From CAIYRG01 sp035318785 (GTDB lineage: Bacteria; Pseudomonadota; Alphaproteobacteria; Micropepsales; Micropepsaceae), in assembly GCA_035318785.1 (NCBI GenBank), contig DATHDZ010000142.1, positions 1 through 13,684 of the forward strand: a stretch of DNA of 13,684 bases, given 5' to 3'. The stretch's first letter is position 1. Each line of letters starts with the position of its first letter. The position numbers and the translations under genes were made by a program. Positions 6,717 through 13,090 of this stretch are shown here, piece by piece. The notes beneath the pieces were generated by a model. That model saw nothing but the letters and a program-made list of their open reading frames with translations. It did not search any database and was not told the origin of the DNA.

Positions 6717-7793
6717 CTAACAGTGGTCACGGCCGACCGCATCAGCGACAGATTGAAACCCATCGGCGCGCAACAATGCCGCCAGCTCGCGTTTGATCCG
6801 TTGCGCCAGGCCCGGCCCCTGAAAGACCAGCGCCGAATAGACCTGAACCAGCGAAGCCCCGGCTCGGATCTTGGCATAGGCATCGGCTCCGCTGGCCACC
6901 CCGCCACAGCCAATGAGCGCAATGCGTCCTTTGGTCAAACGATAAAGCCGTCCCAGGCATTCGGTAGAGGGGTGAAGCAGCGGCGCCCCAGATAGGCCGC
7001 CAGCTTCGAGTCTGTTCGGACTTTTCAGCCAGGAGGGACGCTCAACCGTGGTATTGCCGACGATCAGACCATCAATACCCACAGATATCGCCACCTCGGC
7101 GATATCGTGCAATTCGCTGGGGGCGAGATCTGGTCCGACTTTCGCCAGAAGCGGCGGCAGCTTGTTGGGGTCTGGCGCGGCGCGGTTGCGGGCAATCAGC
7201 GCGCGCCGCAACAGATCCTCGATGGGTGCGCGCGCCTGCATGGCGCGTAAGCCCGGCGTGTTGGGCGAAGAGATATTGAGGACGAGATAATCGGCAAGGC
7301 CGGCCACCGTTTCGATTCCGGCCACATAGTCGGCCGCGCCATCGGTGGTGTCGCGGTTCTTGCCGACGTTGGCGCCGACGCGACCGGGTGGGTGACGCCG
7401 CGACCGGCGCTCCGCAAGACGCTTCGCGAAGGCCGAGACGCCGCCGCTGTTGAAGCCCAGGCGGTTGATCACCGCTTCGTCCTCATCAAGGCGAAAGAGG
7501 CGAGGCTTCGGATTTCCCGGTTGCGGCTTCGGCGTCACTGTGCCCGCTTCGACAAAGCCAAAACCCAGAGACAGCATGGCGTCGATCACGCGGGCATCCT
7601 TGTCGAACCCCGCGGCAAGGCCAATCGGATTGGCGAAATCCATACCCCAGACCGAAGTTCGTAAGATCAAATCGTCGGGTTCGGCGTGGGCGGCTACCAG
7701 ACCATGCTCGAGCGCGAACAGCGCGGCATGATGCGCTGTCTCCGGCGGAAGCGTGTAGAGCGCGCGGAGCGCCAAGGCATCGACAGCGCTCAT
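6717..7793 (-). CDS. pyrD: Dihydroorotate dehydrogenase (quinone), class 2
   Basis: PyrD oxidises dihydroorotate to orotate with FMN and passes electrons to membrane quinone, the fourth step of pyrimidine synthesis. The 358-residue protein has the class 2 layout: a short N-terminal helical region (RALYTLPPETAHHAALFALEHG, the quinone and membrane contact), then the barrel with NPIGLAAGFDKD (55-66), the INRLGFNSGG loop (109-118), NISSPNTPGLR containing the catalytic serine near residue 175, GGLSGAPL, and the phosphate-binding LIGCGGVASGADAY. ATG 7793-7791 overlaps the stop of the CoxG-like gene as ATGA, and there is little Shine-Dalgarno sequence of its own, so translation is probably coupled. 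Its location between a CoxG-like gene and a UbiD-family gene is unusual for a housekeeping enzyme. A second DHODH-family gene stands at the right edge of the window. Confidence 0.96.
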   Translation of the reverse strand: MSAVDALALRALYTLPPETAHHAALFALEHGLVAAHAEPDDLILRTSVWGMDFANPIGLAAGFDKDARVIDAMLSLGFGFVEAGTVTPKPQPGNPKPRLFRLDEDEAVINRLGFNSGGVSAFAKRLAERRSRRHPPGRVGANVGKNRDTTDGAADYVAGIETVAGLADYLVLNISSPNTPGLRAMQARAPIEDLLRRALIARNRAAPDPNKLPPLLAKVGPDLAPSELHDIAEVAISVGIDGLIVGNTTVERPSWLKSPNRLEAGGLSGAPLLHPSTECLGRLYRLTKGRIALIGCGGVASGADAYAKIRAGASLVQVYSALVFQGPGLAQRIKRELAALLRADGFQSVADAVGRDHC

Positions 7794-8365
7794 TGCTTGC
7801 CGCCGAACAAACGCCGGAGCGCGTTCGCCAACACGGAGAAGATGAGAGCAAAGCCCGAGATCGGCTTCGATGGCGGCTGCGGCTTCGGCGATACGTCGCC
7901 GACGCTCGGCTGGGAAGCGGCAAGTTGCGCCTTCAAATTGTTCGCAAACTGGCCGATGAGCTGCTGCGCCACATCCTGGATCATACCCGATGCGCGGCCA
8001 TATTGGGCCACGGCGCCGGAAAGCGTCAGGTCGGTCTTCACCAGGACGCGGGTGCCAAGCGGCGACGGCTCGAGATGGAAATCGACATTCGCATTGGCGC
8101 CGCCGCGGCCTTTGGAGTCTTTGCCTTGCGCTTTCACGCGCGCCTTGTAGCCTGCCTCGTCGACATCGGTGAATTTCACCTGTCCGGCAAAGGTGAGCGC
8201 CACAGGCCCAAGGCGCACCGAAACCTTGCCGTTATACGTATCCTTGTCGAGCACACCGGTGAGCTCGGCACCCGGCATGCAAGGCGCGATGCGCGGAATG
8301 TCCATCAAGGTCTTCCACGCCTCCTTAGGCGGCAGCGGCACTTCGAAATTGTTGTTGATCTCCAT
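7790..8365 (-). CDS. CoxG-like SRPBCC-domain protein (carbon monoxide dehydrogenase subunit G family)
   Basis: The 191-residue protein has the CoxG fold signature: MEINNNFEVPLPPKEAWKTL at the start, DIPRIAPCMPGAEL (22-35), and the DVAQQLIGQFANNLK helix (131-145) that closes the lipid-binding pocket. A proline-rich linker (about 158-168) leads to a hydrophobic, basic C-terminal helix (169-187, FALIFSVLANALRRLF), which could touch the membrane. In CO dehydrogenase systems CoxG is reported to link the enzyme to the membrane and to bind quinone; by analogy this protein may deliver electron acceptor to the molybdenum hydroxylase or help its assembly. That role is inference. ATG 8365-8363 follows AGGA inside a stretch overlapping the amidase stop (TAGGA), eight bases after that gene. 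It overlaps pyrD by four bases. Confidence 0.9.
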   Translation of the reverse strand: MEINNNFEVPLPPKEAWKTLMDIPRIAPCMPGAELTGVLDKDTYNGKVSVRLGPVALTFAGQVKFTDVDEAGYKARVKAQGKDSKGRGGANANVDFHLEPSPLGTRVLVKTDLTLSGAVAQYGRASGMIQDVAQQLIGQFANNLKAQLAASQPSVGDVSPKPQPPSKPISGFALIFSVLANALRRLFGGKQ

Positions 8366-8373
8366 GAATTTTC

Positions 8374-9660
8374 CTATGCGCTTCCGAGCTGCCGGGAAAC
8401 CCAGCGCGCCGCAGCGAGAAGCGTTTCATCCTCATAAAGCCGGCCTATCAGCTGAATGCCGATGGGCAGACCATCCGGTCCACGATGGGTGGGAAGCGTG
8501 ATGGTGGGCGTGTGCAATGCCGTCCAGAATTCCTGGAATCTTGTGTCGCCCGTCGACTCCAGGCCTTTGGGCGCTTCGCCCGTAACCGCGGGCGCGAGCA
8601 AAACGTCCGCCTCGCCGAAGACATCGGGCACAAGGTCGCAGCATTCCTTGATGCGCTGAAGAGATTCAATGTAACGCGCGTAGGGAATCGCCAGGCCCTC
8701 TTCGATCTGGCGCGTGAGACCGGGACTGATAAGCGCGCGATCGGTGTTCCATTCATGAGCCATGGAGCGCGAGCGCTCGACCGGGTTGATGATGGTGCGC
8801 GCTTCGGTGAGCGCATCGTAGCTTTGGGGCAGTGCGACGTCGTGGAAGCGAGCGCCCGCTTCCTGGAGCCGTCGGGCGGAGTCCTCGATGGCATGCTGGG
8901 ATTCGGGCAGTGCATGATCCCACAAAATCGTGCGGCAAAGGCCGATCCGGAGCGGCGTTTCGCGTAAAGGCGTTCGCGCGCGTCCGGTCAATACGCTCGC
9001 CACTAGGTCCACGTCGTCTACACTGCGCGCGATCAGCCCGATCGTGTCGCGGCTTTCGGCGGCGAATTTGATGCCGCCGCGGGAGATGAGATTGTAGGTC
9101 GGCTTGTAGCCGACCGCGCCACAGAACGAGGCCGGACGCAGCACCGAACCGCCGGTCTGGGTGCCATAGGCGACCGCGACCATGTTGTCGGCAACGGCCG
9201 CGGCCGAACCGCTCGACGAACCGCCGGGCGTGTGGTCGAGGTTGAGCGGATTGCGCGTGACATTGGGCGTCAGCCCGGCGAATTCGCAGGTGACTGTCTT
9301 TCCCAGGATCACCGCGCCGGCGCGGCGGGCCAGCGCTACAGAGGATGCATCCGTCGCGGTACGATGGTTCCGGTAGATGGGCGAGCCCATATCGGTGGGC
9401 ATGTCGAACGTGTCGATGATGTCCTTGATGCCGAGCGGCACACCGGCGAGCGCACCCTTAGCGCCTGTGCGGTCGAGCGCGCGGGCTTGATCCAGCGCGA
9501 GCTTGGCATCGATGAACGCCCAGGCCTTGACCTGTTTGTCTCGTTCTTCGATGCGGTCGAGGCAGGCACGCACGACCGCTTCCGCGCTGAAGGCCCCGGC
9601 AGCGACGCCTTGCGCGATATCGCAGGCGGAGAGCTCGTTGAGGCGTTGCCCCGCCATCAT
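8374..9660 (-). CDS. Amidase-signature family hydrolase
   Basis: The 428-residue protein is a complete amidase-signature enzyme with the Ser-cisSer-Lys triad: K79 (GVPLGIKDIID), S148 (TPGGSSSGSAAAVA) and nucleophile S172 (GTQTGGSVLRPASFCG). The 69- and 24-residue spacing is the same as I recall for Bradyrhizobium malonamidase E2 (K62, S131, S155), so hydrolysis of a small carboxamide such as a malonamate- or ureido-acid-like compound is plausible, though family members vary widely in substrate. It lacks the extra C-terminal domains of GatA or allophanate hydrolase and no gatB/gatC lies nearby, so a role in tRNA amidation is unlikely. ATG 9660-9658 overlaps the upstream flavoprotein stop as ATGA, with a second ATG directly following; GAGAGG sits just before. 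In this operon it likely opens or trims a linear amide made after ring cleavage. Confidence 0.94.
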   Translation of the reverse strand: MMAGQRLNELSACDIAQGVAAGAFSAEAVVRACLDRIEERDKQVKAWAFIDAKLALDQARALDRTGAKGALAGVPLGIKDIIDTFDMPTDMGSPIYRNHRTATDASSVALARRAGAVILGKTVTCEFAGLTPNVTRNPLNLDHTPGGSSSGSAAAVADNMVAVAYGTQTGGSVLRPASFCGAVGYKPTYNLISRGGIKFAAESRDTIGLIARSVDDVDLVASVLTGRARTPLRETPLRIGLCRTILWDHALPESQHAIEDSARRLQEAGARFHDVALPQSYDALTEARTIINPVERSRSMAHEWNTDRALISPGLTRQIEEGLAIPYARYIESLQRIKECCDLVPDVFGEADVLLAPAVTGEAPKGLESTGDTRFQEFWTALHTPTITLPTHRGPDGLPIGIQLIGRLYEDETLLAAARWVSRQLGSA

Positions 9661-11138
9661 CCTCTCGCGGCGTTCCCGGCCGCGGTGCCGGCGATTTTGC
9701 CGAACACGGAACCCGCGGTCAGGCCCGTGCCTCCGGGATAATTGAAATAGAAGATGCCGCCGACCAACTCGCCTGCCGCGTAGAGGCCGGGAATCGGCTG
9801 ATAGTCCAAATTCATGACTTGCCCGTCATCGGCGATACGAAGACCGCCAAAAGTGAAGGTGACACCGCAGGTGACCGCATAGCCTTCGAAGGGCGGTTTG
9901 TCGATTGTGTTTGCCCAATTGGATTTCGGAACGGCAAGTCCCTCGGTTCGCCTTCCATCCTTGACGTTGGGATTGAAGGCGATGTCGGTGCGCACGGCCG
10001 CGTTGTACTCGGCGATCGTCTTGACGAATTGTTCCGGGTTCACGCCGTCGAGCTTCTTGGCCAATTCCTCGATCGTATTGGCCGTCACCTTGGTGCATTG
10101 GCGGATGTTGTATTCATCGCGCTGCAGATGCTTGGTCTTCTGGTCCCATATCTGCCAGGCGAATTGGCCGGGCTGCTCCAGCACGACGCGGCCATATTTG
10201 GCGTAGGTGTAGTTGCGGAAATCGGCGCCTTCATCGACGAAGCGCTTGCCCGTCGCGTTCACCAGGATGGCGAAGGGATAGGAATGTTTCTGGAACTGAT
10301 CGCCCACCGCGAGATCGCCGAATTCCGGCGCGTTCATCTCCCATTGCACGGCGTGGCAGCCGGACCAATTGCCGTAAGGGCTGGCGCCGATGGCGAGGGC
10401 CATGCGGATGCCTTCGCCATTGTTGAAACGCGTGCCGCGCACCTTGGCCAGATCCCAGCCGGGGCCGAGATAGCGCGTGCGCATTTCCGCATTGGCCTCG
10501 AAGCCGCCGCAGGCCAGCACGACCGCGCGGCCCTTCAGCTCGCCCACGTCATCGCCGGCCTTGAAGCGTACGCCCGAAACGCGCACACCGTCATAGATCA
10601 GATCGGTGGCGCGCGTGCGGTAGCGGATCTCGATGCCGTTCTTCTTGCCCGACGCCGTCAGCATGTCGACAAGACCGGGACCACCGCCGATCGTCTCGAA
10701 GGTCAGCCCGCCCCAGAATTTGAATTTGCCGTCGATCTTGAATGCCTGGCGCCCATAGATGGGCACGAAACGGATGCCCTTCTGGCGCATCCAGATGAGC
10801 GTATCGAGGCTTTTGGTGACCAGCGTCTCGCAAAGATTGGGATCGGTGCGGAATTGCGTGACGCGGGCCATGTCATCGAAGAATTGGTCCTGCGTATAGG
10901 TACCGAAATCCGTGGTATCGATTTCCGCCTGCGACAAATCGGGCACAAGCGCCTTGATGTCGTCCAGGCCATTATAGACGACGCGCATGGCGCCCGCGGT
11001 GAAGCGGCTGTTGCCACCGGATTCCTCTTCGGGCGCCGCTTCCAGCATCAGGACAGACGCGCCCATCTCGCGTGCGGCGAGCGCTGCACAGAACGCAGCG
11101 TTTCCACCGCCCACAACAATGACATCCCACTCTTTCAC
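9657..11138 (-). CDS. tcuA: FAD-dependent oxidoreductase of the tricarballylate dehydrogenase (TcuA) type
   Basis: The 493-residue flavoprotein belongs to the FAD_binding_2 / fumarate reductase flavoprotein superfamily. The dinucleotide fold is VVGGGNAAFCAALAA (8-22), then the acidic end of the second strand at MLEAAPEEESGGNSRFT (31-47), VLACGGFEANAE (207-218), and the C-terminal FAD site GLYAAGELVGG...YPGGTGLTAGSVFG (451-480). The N-terminal wording is that of TcuA, which oxidises tricarballylate to cis-aconitate in Salmonella. Where fumarate reductases read HHTMGG, this protein has TFTFGG (427-432 region), so it is not a simple fumarate reductase. TcuA normally hands electrons to TcuB, which is missing here, so the acceptor and substrate (probably a di- or tricarboxylic intermediate) are open. 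The start is GTG 11138-11136 with a GGGGGA run about eight bases upstream. It is the first gene after the hairpin-rich gap. Confidence 0.88.
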   Translation of the reverse strand: MKEWDVIVVGGGNAAFCAALAAREMGASVLMLEAAPEEESGGNSRFTAGAMRVVYNGLDDIKALVPDLSQAEIDTTDFGTYTQDQFFDDMARVTQFRTDPNLCETLVTKSLDTLIWMRQKGIRFVPIYGRQAFKIDGKFKFWGGLTFETIGGGPGLVDMLTASGKKNGIEIRYRTRATDLIYDGVRVSGVRFKAGDDVGELKGRAVVLACGGFEANAEMRTRYLGPGWDLAKVRGTRFNNGEGIRMALAIGASPYGNWSGCHAVQWEMNAPEFGDLAVGDQFQKHSYPFAILVNATGKRFVDEGADFRNYTYAKYGRVVLEQPGQFAWQIWDQKTKHLQRDEYNIRQCTKVTANTIEELAKKLDGVNPEQFVKTIAEYNAAVRTDIAFNPNVKDGRRTEGLAVPKSNWANTIDKPPFEGYAVTCGVTFTFGGLRIADDGQVMNLDYQPIPGLYAAGELVGGIFYFNYPGGTGLTAGSVFGKIAGTAAGNAARG

Positions 11139-11155
11139 AGGTACATCCCCCTACC

Positions 11156-11185
11156 GTCCGCCTTCGCGCGTGCGCATCGGCGGAC
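11156..11185. repeat. Inverted repeat (7-bp arms, 16-base loop) in the leader of the TcuA-like gene
   Basis: GTCCGCC at 11156-11162 pairs perfectly with GGCGGAC at 11179-11185. The 16-base loop is itself GC-rich (TTCGCGCGTGCGCATC). On the minus strand the hairpin would end 17 bases before the GTG start and close to the ribosome binding site, so it could modulate translation; it could equally be a third part of the repeat element beside it. Confidence 0.5.
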
Positions 11186-11298
11186 ACCTCCCCCGCAGGC
11201 GGGGGAGGAAACTATCGGCCAGGCTCTGACTTTTCCTCCCCCGTTTACGGGGGAGGTGCCGAGCGTAATTTCACGCGAGGCAGAGGGGGGAATTGGCT
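11184..11298. repeat. REP/BIME-like element: two inverted copies of a GC-rich palindrome
   Basis: Palindrome one (11187-11208) is CCTCCCCCGC-AG-GCGGGGGAGG; palindrome two (11235-11256) is CCTCCCCCGT-TT-ACGGGGGAGG. Each has perfect 10-bp arms around a two-base centre. Read in opposite orientation the two share CACCTCCCCCG at one side and CGGGGGAGGAAA at the other, so the pair is also a larger inverted repeat separated by 26 bases. From memory, similar palindromes followed by a GAGGCAGAGGGGG tail recur in intergenic regions of many alphaproteobacteria. The outer boundaries are approximate. Confidence 0.75.
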
Positions 11299-11316
11299 CA
11301 AATATCTTCAACTCTC

Positions 11317-12015
11317 TCAACTGCCGGCCCCAGCCGTCCCCCCATGCGCTTTCGACCAGCCGCGCGGATCGCGCATGAAGGCCTCGACATCGTCCAATTT
11401 CCTGCTGTCGAATTTTTCGCTTTTCTTGGCCACCGCCAGCACGTCCCACCACGTCGCCAGCGCATGATGGGCAACGCCAAGATCGTTCAACAATCTCAAC
11501 CCTTCCGGGAAAATGTCGTAATAGAAGACGACGAAGGTGTGATCGCATTTGACGCCGGCCTTGCGCAGCGCATTGATGAAATTCACCTTGCTGCCGCCGT
11601 CGGTCGTCATGTCCTCGACCAGAAGCACGCGCTGACCGTCTTTGACCTCGCCTTCGATCTGCGCGTTGCGGCCGAAACCCTTGGGCTGCTTGCGGACATA
11701 TTGCATCGGCAGGCCGAGCCGATCCGCCATCCAGGCGGCGAACGCGATGCCCGCCGTCTCGCCGCCCGCGACCGCATCGAAGGCCTCGAAGCCGACATTG
11801 CGCGCGATGGTCGAGACGCCGAAATCCATCAGCGCGTTGCGCACGCGCGGGAAGGAGATCAGCCGCCGGCAATCGGTGTAGACCGGACTCGCCAGCCCCG
11901 AGGTGAAGATGAAGGGCTTGTCGGTGTAGAAGCGCACCGCCTCCACTTCGAGCAGCATCGCAGAGGTCAGCTCGGCGATGGTCTTCTTGTCAGGGAAGCT
12001 GGGCGAATGGGTCAT
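11317..12015 (-). CDS. pyrE: Orotate phosphoribosyltransferase
   Basis: PyrE joins orotate to PRPP to make orotidine 5'-phosphate, the fifth step of pyrimidine synthesis. The 232-residue protein shows the N-terminal substrate region FIFTSGLASPVYTDCR (35-50), the AVAGGETAGIAFA loop (81-93), the flexible catalytic loop YVRKQPKGFGRNAQIEG (106-122) with the essential lysine and arginine set, and the PRPP-binding motif RVLLVEDMTTDGGSK (129-143). The C-terminus is somewhat extended beyond the common core (DPRGWSKAHGG onward). The ATG at 12015-12013 lies 22 bases after the pyrC stop, so the two are one transcript. The usual partner pyrF is not visible in the window. The function is secure. Confidence 0.97.
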   Translation of the reverse strand: MTHSPSFPDKKTIAELTSAMLLEVEAVRFYTDKPFIFTSGLASPVYTDCRRLISFPRVRNALMDFGVSTIARNVGFEAFDAVAGGETAGIAFAAWMADRLGLPMQYVRKQPKGFGRNAQIEGEVKDGQRVLLVEDMTTDGGSKVNFINALRKAGVKCDHTFVVFYYDIFPEGLRLLNDLGVAHHALATWWDVLAVAKKSEKFDSRKLDDVEAFMRDPRGWSKAHGGTAGAGS

Positions 12016-12037
12016 GCTCTATCCGATTTTCTCGCAC

Positions 12038-13084
12038 TCAATGCGCGACGACTTTCCAGGGAATCGTTTCACCGCCGCGATGGATCAGGGCGCGCTCTTC
12101 GGGGCCATCGACCCTCATCTCTGCCGGCGCGGACCAGTCTTTGCGTTCCAATGTGATGGTCTCGGTGTTTGGCGGCAGGCGATAATGTTTGGGGCCATTC
12201 AATGACGTGAATGCTTCCAGCCTGTCTAGGGCATTCTCTTCCGCGAATACCTGGGCATAGGATTCGATCGCGACCGGTGAGTTGAACACGCCCGCGGCTC
12301 CAACGACGTTCAGTTTCTTCGTCACCGGATGGGGCGCGGAATCGGTGCCGAGGAAGAAATTCGATGCACCGGACGTCGCAGCCTTGCGCAGCGCATCGCG
12401 GTCTTCCCGGCGTTTGATGACCGGCATGCAATACATATAGGCCCGATTGCCATAGCCAAGCCAATCGGTGCGCGTCAGCATCAGATGATAGGGGGTGATG
12501 GAGCCGCCGACTTGCGGGGCGTTGGCGCGCACGAAATCCACGCCTTCGCGCGAGGAGACATGCTCCAGCACGATGAAGAGGCCAGGGAAATCCTTGGTCA
12601 TCGGTTTGAGCCGCCGCTCGATGAACACCGCTTCGCGGTCGAACACATCGATCTCCGGATCGGCTTCCTCGCCATGGATGAGGAAGGTCATGCCGATCTT
12701 TTCCATGCGCGCCAGCACGCGACGGATGCGCTGGAAATCCGTGACGCCAAAGGCGGAATTCGTCGTTGCGTTGGCGGGATACATCTTGACCGCGGTGAAC
12801 ACGCCTTCGCGGAATCCCGTTTCCACATCGTCGGGATCGGTTGCATCGGTGAGGTAACACGTCATCAGCGGCTGGAAGTTCGAGCCTTCGGGCAATGCCG
12901 CCATCAGGCGCTTGCGATAGGCAATGGCGTCCTTCACGGTCAGAACCGGCGGCAACAGATTGGGCATGATGATGGCGCGCCCGAAATGGGCGGCGGTGAA
13001 AGGCAGCGCCGCCTTCAGCATGGCCCCGTCGCGCACATGCAGGTGCCAATCGTCGGGCTTCCTGATGGTGATGCGATCCGTCAT
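12038..13084 (-). CDS. pyrC: Dihydroorotase, class II (E. coli type)
   Basis: PyrC interconverts carbamoyl aspartate and dihydroorotate. The 348-residue protein keeps every zinc-site residue of E. coli PyrC, each shifted by exactly two positions: H14 and H16 (DDWHLHVRDG), the carboxylated K100 (AVKMYPANATTNS), H137 (LIHGE), H175 (LEHVSS) and D248 (LGTDSAPH). The substrate-contact region MPNLLPPVLTV is also present. It is therefore an active class II enzyme, not a pyrC' pseudo-subunit. ATG 13084-13082 is preceded by AGGAG that overlaps the TAG stop of the upstream DHODH-like gene (TAGGAG), only six bases after that gene, so the two are probably coupled. Because the reaction is reversible, the enzyme could work in synthesis or in orotate breakdown. 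Confidence 0.97.
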   Translation of the reverse strand: MTDRITIRKPDDWHLHVRDGAMLKAALPFTAAHFGRAIIMPNLLPPVLTVKDAIAYRKRLMAALPEGSNFQPLMTCYLTDATDPDDVETGFREGVFTAVKMYPANATTNSAFGVTDFQRIRRVLARMEKIGMTFLIHGEEADPEIDVFDREAVFIERRLKPMTKDFPGLFIVLEHVSSREGVDFVRANAPQVGGSITPYHLMLTRTDWLGYGNRAYMYCMPVIKRREDRDALRKAATSGASNFFLGTDSAPHPVTKKLNVVGAAGVFNSPVAIESYAQVFAEENALDRLEAFTSLNGPKHYRLPPNTETITLERKDWSAPAEMRVDGPEERALIHRGGETIPWKVVAH

Positions 13085-13090
13085 GCGCTC

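Larger units (their letters stand above)
11139..11316. other. Hairpin-rich intergenic region between pyrE and the TcuA-like gene
   Basis: This 178-bp gap is the longest non-coding stretch in the window. It holds three perfect inverted repeats and ends in the run GAGGCAGAGGGGGG next to pyrE. I see no convincing -35/-10 pair on the minus strand and no hairpin followed by a T-run, so neither a standard promoter nor an intrinsic terminator can be claimed. If the catabolic block has its own promoter, this is where it should be. Confidence 0.6.

Noticed and set aside
1528..8365. Aerobic CO dehydrogenase operon (coxMSL plus coxG)
   Set aside because: The CoxL-like subunit lacks the AYRCSFR loop, coxD/E/F genes are missing, and UbiD-family, amidase and pyr genes point to organic substrates.
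11187..11256. Rho-independent terminator after pyrE
   Set aside because: On the minus strand the hairpins are followed by A-rich bases and no T-run follows either stem, so the intrinsic-terminator pattern is not met.
9819..11378. Long plus-strand open frame of 519 codons opposite the TcuA-like gene
   Set aside because: It is the antisense image of a recognisable flavoprotein gene; its product has no known motifs and is rich in His, Arg and Ala as expected of GC-rich shadows.
11135..11872. Minus-strand open frame of 245 codons running from pyrE into the hairpin gap
   Set aside because: It is a second frame of pyrE extended through palindromic DNA; the PyrE frame contains the PRPP motif.
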